Part shown: one piece after another, positions 1-8,999 of the stretch
Layout: the number at the start of each line of letters is the position of its first letter
Numbering within the stretch: the stretch's first letter is position 1
Source of the DNA: Myxococcales bacterium
GTDB lineage: Bacteria; Myxococcota_A; Polyangia; Fen-1088
Length of the DNA stretch: 64,000 bases
Assembly: GCA_022184915.1 (NCBI GenBank)
Contig: JAGTJU010000003.1
Coordinates: forward strand, 124,001-188,000
Direction: 5' to 3'
Notes under the pieces: model-generated
Databases searched by the model: none
The model's input: the letters and a program-made list of their open reading frames with translations, nothing else
Told to the model about the DNA's origin: nothing
Translations under genes and position numbers: made by a program

Positions 1-276
1 GGACAAAAGCGAGAGTTCGACGCAAACTGCAATGTCCCTTCATATCTCCACTTCGCTGTGCTGCGGAGGGATCAAACAAAAGACATTCCGATGAGCCTGA
101 ACAACCGCTCGAACAGAGGCCGAATATTCGTGCAGTTCTCTGAGCGCGCTCGAAATGAAGAGCTTGTCGTCTATCATTCTGCATCGCCTATCGATGACCT
201 GGGGGAGGCATTGAGAAAGGGACAAGCCTACCCATTTCGACGGATAGACCTCACCGTGTGGGAAGGAAAGGACTGA
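1..276 (+). CDS. C-terminal end of a possible M23-like peptidase (partial)
   Basis: An open frame enters from the left edge and stops at 274-276, giving about 91 residues. The stretch SYLHFAVLRRD resembles the end of an M23/LysM-type endopeptidase, where a GPHLHF-like motif carries the second zinc histidine of HxH. Here the first His of that motif is replaced (Y-L-H-F), so the domain may be inactive or the resemblance may be chance. The rest (RGRIFVQFSERARNEELVVY) would match the usual C-terminal beta tail. The start lies outside the window. An overlapping minus-strand frame at 40-294 is equally open but looks less protein-like. Confidence 0.35.
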   Translation, partial: GQKREFDANCNVPSYLHFAVLRRDQTKDIPMSLNNRSNRGRIFVQFSERARNEELVVYHSASPIDDLGEALRKGQAYPFRRIDLTVWEGKD

Positions 277-401
277 TTGCGGCGCCCCGTCCAAGCGCTA
301 CCTGCCCTCGCCATGAATTTCCCTAGACTTCGTTGTCGAACTCTGATCTTTCCGTGAGATGTCACCATTGCTTCAATGGCAAGGAATGGCGAGTCACCCG
401 C

Positions 402-770
402 TCAGGAATTTTGGTAGACAACCTTCTCCCACTTACGCAAATCGCGTTTGCCGCTTGCGATGTGGCCGTTTCGACTCCGCGGAATCTCCGTCCAGTTCTC
501 GACCCTAGGCTTGAGGTCACTTTCTACCACTTGCCATAGGCCACTCGCCTCGAAAAGGGCAATTGCGGCCGCCAATTCCTTGGCCGATAACAGTACGTGC
601 TGTTGACTATCAAAATACTCGACCATGGTGGCTAGAGGGACGTTGTTTTTCCCCTGAGACAATCGGGCCGATGCAACAAAAAAGCGGAGCATGGTTTCCC
701 GGTCGATGTTCGAGGATGATCGGTCAAGGGAGGCCAAAGCTTCTTGCGCGAGTTTATTGTAGACTGTCAA
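402..770 (-). CDS. Putative polymorphic-toxin immunity protein (intact copy)
   Basis: A 122-aa soluble protein with no recognisable domain, starting at TTG 770. Helical N-terminal half, then KELAAAIALFEASGLW and a Lys/Arg-rich tail. It matters because a second, broken copy lies at 8571-8939, directly downstream of a decayed Rhs tip (9000-9257). That placement is typical of immunity genes in Rhs systems, so I infer the same role here. Identity between the copies covers essentially the whole coding region and stops near the start codon. Upstream, a protein-like frame ends at 754 and overlaps this start, which would suit a toxin-immunity junction. Family not recognised. Confidence 0.6.
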   Translation of the reverse strand: MTVYNKLAQEALASLDRSSSNIDRETMLRFFVASARLSQGKNNVPLATMVEYFDSQQHVLLSAKELAAAIALFEASGLWQVVESDLKPRVENWTEIPRSRNGHIASGKRDLRKWEKVVYQNS

Positions 771-948
771 CGCTCTGGGACCTGTCGAATGGCGGGTTCA
801 GCGGCACAATCGCATCTGCAGAGGTTTCCAGAATGACGTGATCGAGCTCGGCGAGCTCCGACGCTCGGAACTCCGAGAGCCTTCGTGCGAGAGACCGACG
901 TGTGGCAAGCGGTCGAGCCCAGTGAGCCGACGCGCGACCGGAGCACCC
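754..948 (-). pseudogene. Possible remnant of a toxin C-terminus upstream of the immunity-like gene
   Basis: A short frame, open from a stop at 949-951 to TAA at 754-756, reads like protein near its end (FRASELAELDHVILETSAD). Its stop overlaps the TTG start of the 402-770 gene, as at many Rhs toxin-immunity junctions. There is no start and no recognisable domain. An opposing plus-strand frame (about 858-1167) is also protein-like but has an internal TAG. It is best read as a decayed stretch; function unknown. Confidence 0.25.
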
Positions 949-1428
949 TCAAGTCGACGCACATGGCGGAGTCGGCGGCCGCCGACGAGCAGTAGCGCGA
1001 CCACAAGCAGAACCAAGCCCTTGAGCGGAAGGTCGCCGCACCAAACCCGGCGTCGTGCCCAGTCGGCGAGTCGCTCGCACAGCCTGCCATCGTGGTGGAC
1101 GTACCGACAAACAAGCTCGAGGCCGGCGAAAGACGCCATCCTCATCGCCAAACTCGATGCGAAGATTGCCCTTGATCCGGGCCGCAAAACCGAGTTTTCC
1201 TATCCTCACTGGAAGTTACCTTTCGTCGCGCGGCCTTTCCAGACTTCGACAATCCGAAATGACCACAAAGCGTGGGCACTTCCAGTGTTTCTAACTCTCA
1301 GTCCGGCTCCAGCAACGTCCCTTTGGGGTTAGTTCGGAAGTGGCTCTGGATGTCTATGGTGATGGACGCATCGTCATCTGTCGGAAACTCGATGGGCGAG
1401 CCTCAGTAACGCAAGGAATGTTTCGCTG
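949..1428. other. Gene-poor, probably decayed intergenic region
   Basis: About 480 bp without a convincing gene. Frames on both strands are short and broken. The plus frame around 900-1167 contains an in-frame TAG near 1000 and no family signature. The right end carries an AAGGAA about 12 bases upstream of the ATG at 1429, a weak ribosome-binding site for the RCC1 lipoprotein. No repeats or RNA genes were seen. Confidence 0.4.
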
Positions 1429-3378
1429 ATGTTCCGGATTGGAGTGTTGAGCCTGGTGATCGTAGGAGTTTCCTTTGGGGTGTCCTGTCGAAGGAAGCTT
1501 CCCGGCACTACGCAAGAGACCTATGAACAGCAAGGTGTAGCGCCTACCCTACCATCGCTTCAACCGAATGCGGGCATTCGGCTCATGGATTTGTCAGTGG
1601 GGCAGCATCTGAACTGCGGCGTAACGCTAGACGGGCGAGTGCTAGCCTGGGGTGTAGGCGACTATGTTGAGATACCCAACTTCACTGTGAAATGGATCCT
1701 TTGCCGCGACGAAGGCTTTACCGCTGTGGCCGAGGACGGAACGAGTTATCACGGCAATCCTGAAGTTGTGACGAGCTTGGTGAATGGCCAGATCCCGTTG
1801 CGAGAGTTCTCTGGTTCAGCAATCACGGCCGACGCATTCGGCGAGATGGATGTTTGGGATATGGATCTTGATGGGACGACCTACTCTGACATGTCGAACA
1901 AAACGATCCTCCCGTTCAAGTTCAAGAAGATTGCCGGAGGTGACTGGGGTGTCTGTGGCATTCGGACGGACGACTCGATGTTCTGCGAAGTCTCCGAGCC
2001 TCTTGCGGGAAAGTTTGTCGACCTTGCAGTTGGCTGGAGACACTTGTGTGCAATCGACACAAAGGGCGCCGTGACCTGCCATGGCTCGAACACTCACGGG
2101 CAGGCGACACCACCCAAAGGCGAGTTCATGCAAGTGAGCGCCGGACGGTTTCACTCATGCGCCATTTCCGACACAGGGGAACTGTCGTGCTGGGGCGCGG
2201 GTCACGGTGCCAACGACTGTCGCGAGCCTTCATGGAGTTGCGGCCAGAGCGTTGTTCCGAAGGGCAAGTGGTCTCGGGTGGGAGCAGGGGCGTTCCATAC
2301 TTGTGCTCTGCGAGATGACGGCCACATCGTCTGCTGGGGACGCAATGATCGGGGACAGGCCCGCGCGCCGCAGGCTCCCGAGGTCGACGAAAGCCCTCTT
2401 CGCTGCGGACTTGGCTCCGACGATCCCGACGGCGTTGCCCCACTGCTCTGTTGGAACAGCACGGAGAGTGCCGCCGAGGCGCCGTTCGAGCCGAAGGTGG
2501 TCCATATGGAGGGGGGCGAGAGCAACTTCTGCGCGCTGTTGGAAGACGGTCGCGTTGCCTGTATGCGAGGTCCGGCCGATAACGGAGAACCGTTGCCGCG
2601 CATGAGAGTGCCAGACCTTCGCTTCTCGACGATTCACGCGGACGACAAGCTTGCTTGCGGGCGAACGCATGAGGGAAAGCCGATTTGCTTCACGGTTGCA
2701 GGCTGGGCGCTACCCCCGTGGAACCCCGATGCAGTCGACGTGTATCCTGCGTCGCTAGCCACGCTTTCCCTAACGAAGGACGGATTCATTGATGCCAGGG
2801 GGCACGATTGGGCGAAGATGGGCGTCCCCCCGGGCAGCTACAAGAAACTCTGCGGAGGAGGTCAGTGGACGACGTCTACAACGAATCCACAACCGATCAA
2901 TCGAAGAGGCCTATTCGCCTGTGGTTTGTCGAAAGACGGGGAAGTCCATTGCTGGGGCGACGCTCCTCGGCCGATCCTCGGCCGGTTCGAGGATATCGCA
3001 TGTGGGAACGCGTTCGTCTGCGGCGTGCAACATGATCGGCATGCCCTGTGTACCGAACGAACCGGGGAACCGAAGAAGGGCGCAGCCGGCTCTCGTTTCC
3101 GTCAGATCTCTGCCTCGGGATACGAGGTGGAGGGCGCCCTGGAGGAATTGGACGACAACGGGTACGGCGTAGATGGTGTCCCGATGACGTTCGGGGAGAT
3201 CGTGCCCGACACGCCCAAGGGCCCCTATTCGACCGTGTGGCTGGGCGCCAACCTGCACTGCGGGCAGCGGGATTCGCGAACCGTGTGCTGGGGCAAAGGA
3301 AAGGATCTCTTGAGAGCGCCTGCAGCAGTTCAAAGAACACGTGGGACAAGTGCGGGAAAGGCAAAGAAGTCGCCGTGA
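1429..3378 (+). CDS. RCC1-repeat lipoprotein
   Basis: 649 aa. A hydrophobic N-terminus followed by VSC at about residue 20 forms a lipobox, so the protein is probably lipid-anchored in the envelope. The body is a series of RCC1/regulator-of-chromosome-condensation-like blades, each of the form 'G..H.CA....G.v.CWG' (for example VSAGRFHSCAISDTGELSCW and VGAGAFHTCALRDDGHIVCW). Paired cysteines in each blade probably form disulfides. The fold should be a seven-bladed propeller used for binding rather than catalysis. Such Cys-rich RCC1 lipoproteins are numerous in Myxococcota. The ligand cannot be told from sequence. The gene stands alone, with over 300 bp to its downstream neighbour. Confidence 0.85.
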   Translation: MFRIGVLSLVIVGVSFGVSCRRKLPGTTQETYEQQGVAPTLPSLQPNAGIRLMDLSVGQHLNCGVTLDGRVLAWGVGDYVEIPNFTVKWILCRDEGFTAVAEDGTSYHGNPEVVTSLVNGQIPLREFSGSAITADAFGEMDVWDMDLDGTTYSDMSNKTILPFKFKKIAGGDWGVCGIRTDDSMFCEVSEPLAGKFVDLAVGWRHLCAIDTKGAVTCHGSNTHGQATPPKGEFMQVSAGRFHSCAISDTGELSCWGAGHGANDCREPSWSCGQSVVPKGKWSRVGAGAFHTCALRDDGHIVCWGRNDRGQARAPQAPEVDESPLRCGLGSDDPDGVAPLLCWNSTESAAEAPFEPKVVHMEGGESNFCALLEDGRVACMRGPADNGEPLPRMRVPDLRFSTIHADDKLACGRTHEGKPICFTVAGWALPPWNPDAVDVYPASLATLSLTKDGFIDARGHDWAKMGVPPGSYKKLCGGGQWTTSTTNPQPINRRGLFACGLSKDGEVHCWGDAPRPILGRFEDIACGNAFVCGVQHDRHALCTERTGEPKKGAAGSRFRQISASGYEVEGALEELDDNGYGVDGVPMTFGEIVPDTPKGPYSTVWLGANLHCGQRDSRTVCWGKGKDLLRAPAAVQRTRGTSAGKAKKSP

Positions 3379-3690
3379 GCGGAAAGAGACGGTCGGCGCC
3401 TGGAAACTAAGGCGAGGTCGATGACCATACGGCTATCGGCCCCGTCGCTGACAGTAACTCGAAGGGTCAGCAAGTTGATGACGACGGTGCCCCGAACAAC
3501 AGCTCGAATCGCGGAACAGATGAAAACTCGGGAGCGACCCTAGCCGGGTCTACCGGCCGACCTGTGACCCCCTGCGCGCTTCCCTTCGCGCCTCAAAGGT
3601 GCTTCCCTCCCCCCATTCGCTTTTTCACGGACTTGCATCTCCTAGCATTTACTGCTCATTTGTGATAGACGCGATGCTCTGAGATTCGTC
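3379..3690. other. Intergenic region, no gene seen
   Basis: 312 bp between the RCC1 lipoprotein and the PEGA protein. A plus-strand frame rich in Asp, Asn and Ser runs through about 3450-3660 but has no start and no family resemblance. No clear hairpin-plus-T-run terminator was found. The segment probably holds the promoter of the downstream run of exported proteins. Confidence 0.4.
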
Positions 3691-4647
3691 ATGAGGTTCC
3701 TGCTCGTTTCCGCCACGGTGCTCGCCGTTCTCGGCGCCGGCTTCCCACCTCGGGTACATGCCGCTGGCCGAGAGGAGCTCTTCATACGAAAGGGCGTCGA
3801 GCTGAGGCGAAAGGGCAAAGACCAAGACGCCCTGATTCAGTTCCGCCGCGCTTACGATATCGGCCGGACACCGAGAGCCGCCGCCCAACTTGGACTGTGC
3901 GAACAATCGCTTGAGGACTGGCTCGCAGCCCAGCAACACCTCGCAGAAGCGCTCACGGCGGAGTCCGACCCCTGGATCGCTCAGAACCGAAATGTTCTCG
4001 AGTCGGCCCGCGCCGAAACCGAGGCGCATTTGGTACGCGTCCGGGTAGATGGCACGCCAGACGGAGCGATGGTGGTTGTCAATGGAGAGGTTGCCGGCCC
4101 ACTGCCAAGCGTATTGCCCATGTTTGTATCTCCGGGCGCGGTTTCGATCACCGTCTCGGCCGAAGGTCACGAGCCGTATCGAGAGACCAAGATGGGAACC
4201 GTTGGGCAAACGCTCGACTTCAGCGTCAGCCTTCCTCCGATGGGGAAGAGGCCATCTCTTCCCCCGAACGACGTGGAAATGGCTAAAGATGAGCCGCTCT
4301 CCCAGACGACCCAGTCCACGGAGACGCACAGGTCCGTTCAACCTCCGGCTTGGCCTGGCTGGACAGCTGTGGCCGCAGGCATCACCCTGATCGGAACTGG
4401 AGTGGCATTTGGAGCCAAGGCCTCAGGTGACGCGAGAGACGCCAGAGAATCACCAGTCTACGACGACGACTTGGTTTCTTCAGCCAATAGCGCTCGGACC
4501 CTCCAGTGGGTCTTGCTTGGAGCAGGTGCAGCGACTACGGCGGCCGGGGTGGCGCTACTACTTCGATCCAAGTTTGACGAATCAACAGACGTATCCGTTT
4601 CGCCTCGAGCCGGAGGCGGGTTGCTTCACTGGGGAGGTCGTTTTTGA
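3691..4647 (+). CDS. Exported PEGA/TPR-like membrane protein
   Basis: 318 aa. A signal peptide ends near VHAAG (about residue 25). Residues 30-110 form a TPR-like helical stretch (GVELRRKGKDQDALIQFRRA). Residues 115-180 match a PEGA-type beta domain (VDGTPDGAMVVVNGEVAGPL, then VSAEGHEPY). A low-complexity linker follows, then two hydrophobic segments around residues 225-245 and 275-295. This architecture is common in Myxococcota envelope proteins and has no assigned enzymatic role. It is first in a run of exported proteins and overlaps the next gene by 4 bp (TTGA), so the two are probably translated together. Confidence 0.8.
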   Translation: MRFLLVSATVLAVLGAGFPPRVHAAGREELFIRKGVELRRKGKDQDALIQFRRAYDIGRTPRAAAQLGLCEQSLEDWLAAQQHLAEALTAESDPWIAQNRNVLESARAETEAHLVRVRVDGTPDGAMVVVNGEVAGPLPSVLPMFVSPGAVSITVSAEGHEPYRETKMGTVGQTLDFSVSLPPMGKRPSLPPNDVEMAKDEPLSQTTQSTETHRSVQPPAWPGWTAVAAGITLIGTGVAFGAKASGDARDARESPVYDDDLVSSANSARTLQWVLLGAGAATTAAGVALLLRSKFDESTDVSVSPRAGGGLLHWGGRF

Positions 4648-5093
4648 CTAAGCAATCAATTTTGGCGGCGGGGATCTTCATTGTTTCTGCGTGCAGCGTC
4701 GACGTAGCTCCGGAAAACGGTCGACAGGCATGCTCGGAAACTGCAACCAAGCGCTGTGCAGATGGCTTCTATTGCGCGATGGATGGTTTTTGCTGGCGTG
4801 AGGGCACCGGGCCCAACGAGACCTCTACCGTAGACGGGAGCCTGCCCGAGGACGCCGCACCCGTTTTGGGAGTGGCCGATGCCATCCCACCTGACGCATT
4901 CGTGCCACACACCTTCATTCCTTCTCCTTCCGGCAGGGCCGTCGTCCCAGGTGGCGTTCGGATGAAATCGACCAACTATCGCGCAGTGGTCACGGTCGGA
5001 CAGGCACCAGGGGGCAATCGCACCTCGAGGAGTGCGAACTATCAATTCATCGGCGGTTTGGTGGGGTCCATTGGCGACCTCGAAAAGGAGTGA
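4644..5093 (+). CDS. Small Cys-rich lipoprotein
   Basis: 149 aa, starting at TTG 4644, which overlaps the preceding stop. GGGAGG lies 7 bases upstream and supports this start. A hydrophobic leader ends in VSAC (lipobox Cys about residue 17). Next is a short Cys-rich block (CSETATKRCADGFYCAMDGF) like the knob found in many myxobacterial lipoproteins, then a Pro/Asp-rich linker. The C-terminal part (NYRAVVTVGQAPGGN...NYQFIGGLVG) may be a short repeat or beta element. Function unknown; probably surface or periplasmic and co-expressed with its neighbours. Confidence 0.7.
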   Translation: MTKQSILAAGIFIVSACSVDVAPENGRQACSETATKRCADGFYCAMDGFCWREGTGPNETSTVDGSLPEDAAPVLGVADAIPPDAFVPHTFIPSPSGRAVVPGGVRMKSTNYRAVVTVGQAPGGNRTSRSANYQFIGGLVGSIGDLEKE

Positions 5094-5098
5094 CTTTC

Positions 5099-5920
5099 AT
5101 GAATTCTCGGCTTTCGCTCTATGCGTTCGTCTTGTTTGGACTCACGGTGACGGCAATTCCTTGTGAGGTTGTAGCGGCGGTGCCGCAGCGCCTGACACAG
5201 CAGGGTCGACTTCTGGACAGTGCGGGGGTACCGATTGAGGGTACGGCCAGACTGCGTTTCGCCGTCTACGCAGAGCCAACCGGGGGAATGGCGCTCTGGG
5301 AAGAAACCTTTCAGGTCACGCTCGACAAGGGATACTTTTCCGTTCAGCTTGGCTCCACAATTCCATTCGGCGACAACGTATGGAATGGCTCTGTCCGCTA
5401 CATCGGCCTACGGGTCAACGACGACGCGGAAATGGAACCGCGCGAGGAAACGGCCTCCAGTCCCTACGCTTTGGTCTGCGGTAACGTGTCTGGGAGCATT
5501 ACTCCGGCGAGCGTAAGCATTGCAGGAAAAACCGTAATCGATGCGACCGGGAAATGGGTAGGCGATCCCACGACACTTCAAGGCCCCCCAGGGCCAAAGG
5601 GCGACCCAGGAGCTGCCGGGCCCAAAGGCGACCCAGGCCCGGCCGGCTTGACAGGTCCTGCAGGTCCCAAGGGCGACCCGGGCACTCCAGCACAAAATAC
5701 GTTTCTGAACTGCTACGTGCAGGGCACGGACACGGCGACGCCCTGGACGGCAACCTGCCGCAGCGGTTATCTCGTGACGGGAGGCGGCTGCAAGGTGAAG
5801 GACAAGTTCGCGAGCTACGCGGTCAAGTTCAGCTACCCGGCTTCTGCCACGAGCTGGGCATGCGACGCCAACGAAGGTCTGGAGAGTGTCTATGCCGTAT
5901 GCTGCAAAATCGGCGCCTAG
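5099..5920 (+). CDS. Secreted collagen-like (GXY repeat) protein
   Basis: About 273 aa. I chose ATG 5099 because AAGGAG sits 8 bases upstream; GTG 5090, overlapping the previous stop, is the alternative. A signal peptide ends near VAA (about residue 25). The N-terminal domain (residues 30-150) resembles the tail-associated domain seen before collagen stretches (QGRLLDSAGVPIEGTARLRF). Roughly residues 165-205 are Gly-X-Y triplets (GPPGPKGDPGAAGPKGDPG), then comes a Cys-containing C-terminal domain. Such proteins form trimeric fibres outside the cell. The short GXY run suggests a small stalk. Confidence 0.8.
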   Translation: MNSRLSLYAFVLFGLTVTAIPCEVVAAVPQRLTQQGRLLDSAGVPIEGTARLRFAVYAEPTGGMALWEETFQVTLDKGYFSVQLGSTIPFGDNVWNGSVRYIGLRVNDDAEMEPREETASSPYALVCGNVSGSITPASVSIAGKTVIDATGKWVGDPTTLQGPPGPKGDPGAAGPKGDPGPAGLTGPAGPKGDPGTPAQNTFLNCYVQGTDTATPWTATCRSGYLVTGGGCKVKDKFASYAVKFSYPASATSWACDANEGLESVYAVCCKIGA

Positions 5921-5936
5921 GCAGATTACGGTAGAG

Positions 5937-7061
5937 ATGCGGTTGTATCTATGTTTGGTCATCGCGGGGGCGATCCCGGCCTGCGAGCAAAACGCCGCTA
6001 CGAAGGGCGACCCCAACTCTGATGCAGCCGCGTCTTCCTCCGAAGACGCCTTCGGTGGTCTCACTAACGACGGTGGAAGAGACGGGACCATTTGCAGGAC
6101 CTTCGCCTTCGCCAAGAAGGATTTCGTAAGTCGCACTGGCTACAACTGGGCCGACAGTTGGATGATGTCCTGGGCCGCCGATGGAAAGACCTACACGAGC
6201 TTCAGTGATGGAAAGGTCAGTGTAGAAGCCCCAAAGGTCACGAACGCGATCCTTACGATTGACGACGACCTGCCCAATCTAACCGCGGCCTCCTTTCGTA
6301 CCGTTTCCGAAGACGCAATGGGCGTGGGTATGCGGAACACGTGGAGCCACTACAACATCAGCACCATCTTCGTAGGTGACACCCTGTACGTTGGGATGGT
6401 TGATTTCAGCTATAACGGAGGCATCGCGCGGTCTGACGATGGAGGTCGCACACTCCAATACGATCGAAGTCGTCCGATGTGGCCTGGCTCCGCAGTCACG
6501 CGCTTCGTCTACCCGTCGTTTCTACAAAACGGGCGCGGTTACGAGGGCAACACGGACGGCTACATGTACGTCTACGGAACGGACGGTAGGTGGGGTGAGA
6601 CCAACGCACTCCGCGTCGCGCGGATACCAAAGACAGCCGACTTTCGTGACGTCACGCAGTACCAGTACTACGATGGAAGCGGGTGGTCGGCATCTCTCGA
6701 CAAGGCACTCAACGTCTTGGGTCCTTCGGCTGAACTGGGCGGAATGCAGTCCATAGTGTTCAACCCGCACTTCAACCGCTATTTTCTGATCACGTTCAGT
6801 AATCCTGGCAATGTGGGCGGGCCGGCACACATGACTGTCTTCGACGCTCCCGATCCCTGGGGGCCCTTCTTTGAGTGCGGGGTCATCTCGAGAAAGGACG
6901 CCCTTTTCAAGGAAGTTCCTGGCATCTTGCATGAGATCTACAACCCAAGCTTCAACGCGAAATGGATCGATGAAGACGGTGGTATGTGGATCTCGTATTC
7001 AAGCTGTTGCGAGGACTCTCAGTACACGTTCCAGTACGGAAAGATTAGCGTCGAACGATAG
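5937..7061 (+). CDS. Lipoprotein with Asp-box (sialidase/DUF4185-like) beta-propeller
   Basis: 374 aa from ATG 5937, chosen because it begins a signal peptide with lipobox IPAC about 16 residues in. An in-frame GTG at 5886 would put coding sequence before the leader and overlap the previous gene. The mature part has an Asp-box (RSDDGGRTLQY) and repeated beta-strand motifs with aromatic residues (NTDGYMYVYGTDGRWGETN), as in DUF4185 or exo-sialidase-like propellers. Catalytic residues cannot be assigned, so it may be a glycan-binding protein or hydrolase. It closes the exported-protein run begun at 3691; the gap to the preceding stop is 16 bp. Confidence 0.65.
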   Translation: MRLYLCLVIAGAIPACEQNAATKGDPNSDAAASSSEDAFGGLTNDGGRDGTICRTFAFAKKDFVSRTGYNWADSWMMSWAADGKTYTSFSDGKVSVEAPKVTNAILTIDDDLPNLTAASFRTVSEDAMGVGMRNTWSHYNISTIFVGDTLYVGMVDFSYNGGIARSDDGGRTLQYDRSRPMWPGSAVTRFVYPSFLQNGRGYEGNTDGYMYVYGTDGRWGETNALRVARIPKTADFRDVTQYQYYDGSGWSASLDKALNVLGPSAELGGMQSIVFNPHFNRYFLITFSNPGNVGGPAHMTVFDAPDPWGPFFECGVISRKDALFKEVPGILHEIYNPSFNAKWIDEDGGMWISYSSCCEDSQYTFQYGKISVER

Positions 7062-7111
7062 TCGTCGTTCATCTCGCGCAACGCCTCAGCCTTTCAGCTT
7101 TCGGCCAAGAC

Positions 7112-8320
7112 ATGACCCACGCGTTCCGCACCCTCGTCGACCTTATCGTTGGCATGGTTCCTCAATGGTACAGAGCGGAGGATGGCCCACACAGATACCA
7201 GCTGCGAAGCGCTGACCAGTCAGCTTGGTTTTTTAGTCGACGCCCCCTCACGCCAGACCTCGTACATTTGCTTGAGTGGGTCAACAGCCGGCTCGAGACC
7301 TGGATGAAGCAGTTCCCCGATCCGATCACTCCTTCCTCCCTCTCTCATGTATCGGGAGAAACGGCTCTTCAGTGGATGAAGATCAAGTCAGCGGATGTCG
7401 AGTGGCCACCACTGATTGCTCACCTTGAAGAGCTTGGAACAAAGACACATGAGAACAACCCCATCACCCGGAACTATATCGTCTCGCCGACTAAGAAGGG
7501 CGAGCACCGCATCACGGCTTCGTCCGTCGTAAAGGCGTTCTCAGGACTGGCTGGCAGCGGCTACACCTATTTCCAAATCGACAACTCGTTGAGGCTGGTC
7601 GACTATCGGGAAGTGCTTTGGAGCGAGGTCAAAGAGCCCGAGGATTACAAGCTCCACCCAGACTTTCTCCATCCATTTTCGTCGCAACTGCGACACGGTG
7701 AGTTCTCCGCGCACCTTACGACGCGCAAGGATATCGTCGTCATGAATGACTGCGGTCTAGTGGCCTCGAAGCGCAGAACTTCGTGGCACTTGTATGATGT
7801 ACTTACATTCAAGAACTTCATCGCCGATGTCATTGACTCCTATCGTGTCGGTTGCAACTTGTTCGACATGGTGTTTGACCTCAGCTATCGGCGACACGGA
7901 GCACTTCTAATTTTCGACCCCGAGGGCGCAGTAGCGAAGAATATCGCCAACCGAGGATCTCTCTTCAGCTCTGGTGTCGAAGTTGACGCGCCCAGGGAAA
8001 TACTGAGGCACGCAGTCAACGGAATATCGCTCAGTTCTGCCTCCCTCAAGGCAAGGAAAAAGCGGCTTCTGCTAGAACTTGCAAGCGTCGATGGGGCCAT
8101 TCTCTTCGACGAACGATCGGTATTGGGATTTGGATGCATAGTCCAGTCGCATCCGTCCGCGGGGTCTCACGATGGGGCACGCACCACGGCCGCCCATTCT
8201 GCATTTCTGTGGGGAGGGAAACCGTTCAAGATTTCGGCGGATGGGGACATTACGGTCTTGTTCCACAGCCCGGACAAGGATGGCACAACTCAGCACAGCG
8301 CAGAGACTACGTTCCTCTGA
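7112..8320 (+). CDS. Protein with C-terminal diadenylate-cyclase-like (DisA_N/DACN) domain
   Basis: 402 aa, soluble. The last 170 residues follow the DisA_N pattern: GALLIFDPEG, DGAILFDER at about 327, GFG shortly after, GARTTAAHSAF at about 355 and FKISADGDITVLF. In true diadenylate cyclases the DGA loop and an RHR or GARYNSA-type loop bind ATP and metal. Here DGA is kept and the second loop is variant. The first 220 residues show no family I recognise. Variant DisA-like domains are predicted to be nucleotide sensors or synthases, some in defence loci. No obvious partner lies nearby; next is the decayed toxin-tip region. Synthase versus sensor cannot be settled here. Confidence 0.65.
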   Translation: MTHAFRTLVDLIVGMVPQWYRAEDGPHRYQLRSADQSAWFFSRRPLTPDLVHLLEWVNSRLETWMKQFPDPITPSSLSHVSGETALQWMKIKSADVEWPPLIAHLEELGTKTHENNPITRNYIVSPTKKGEHRITASSVVKAFSGLAGSGYTYFQIDNSLRLVDYREVLWSEVKEPEDYKLHPDFLHPFSSQLRHGEFSAHLTTRKDIVVMNDCGLVASKRRTSWHLYDVLTFKNFIADVIDSYRVGCNLFDMVFDLSYRRHGALLIFDPEGAVAKNIANRGSLFSSGVEVDAPREILRHAVNGISLSSASLKARKKRLLLELASVDGAILFDERSVLGFGCIVQSHPSAGSHDGARTTAAHSAFLWGGKPFKISADGDITVLFHSPDKDGTTQHSAETTFL

Positions 8321-8570
8321 CCCTTCGGTGACGGATTCGCAACGCGTTGAGCTATATCAAACGGGCCATTGACCCGAGAGACAACATCATTTTTCCCCTT
8401 CAAGATGCTCTCGAAGAAGCGCTCGTTCAATTTCATGCAAGTACCCGGTGTGATCTCTGTTCAACGTCCTCGAACGACTCTAGAGGCGTCATTGTCGATC
8501 TCAGATACTGCCGTGACATGGCGCCATTACTTCGATGACAAGGAATGGCAAGTCACCCGCCCAGGGATTT

Positions 8571-8939
8571 TCAGGGAGTTTGGTAGACGATCTTCTCCCA
8601 CCTACGCAAATCGCGCTTACCGCTTGCGATGTGGCCGTTTCGGCTCCGCGGAACCCCCATCCAATTTTCGAGCCTAGGTTTGAGTTCGCTTCCTACCACT
8701 TGCCATAGACCACTCGACTCAAAAAGGGCGATTGCGGCCGCCAATTCTTTGGCCGATGACGTCAGGTGCTACTGATTGTCAAAATACTCGACCAACGTGG
8801 CTAGAGGAATGTTGTTTTTACCTCCGGACAATCGGGCCGATGCAACGAAAAAGTGAAGCATGGTTTCCCGGTCAATGTTTGTGGGTGAGCGGTCGCGGGA
8901 GGCCAAAGCTGCTTGCACAACATTATCGTAGCCTGTCAC
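8571..8939 (-). pseudogene. Immunity-like gene, broken copy of 402-770
   Basis: The translation matches the 402-770 protein along its full length, but a CAG-to-TAG change about halfway (after EYFDNQ, near 8770) stops it. The GTG start at 8939 has AGGAGA 5 bases upstream, a good ribosome-binding site that the intact copy lacks. The reading frame after the stop is still open to 8571 and well conserved (KELAAAIALFESSGLW), so inactivation is recent or the stop is tolerated. It lies about 60 bp downstream of a decayed Rhs tip, which ties this family to Rhs toxins as immunity genes. Confidence 0.75.
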
Positions 8940-8999
8940 TTGATTCTCCTGGTCTGACCCACTCGAAGACCGGCAGTTTCTCAACGCCAGTCGGTGTGC

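Noticed and set aside
858-1167. A plus-strand protein-like frame (VWQAVEPSEP...) with an internal TAG
   Set aside because: No start, no family and a stop in the middle; the opposing frame is equally plausible. Not enough to call a gene.
5580-5700. Periodic DNA in the collagen-like gene as a possible tandem repeat or CRISPR
   Set aside because: The periodicity is explained by Gly-X-Y codons and there are no spacers.
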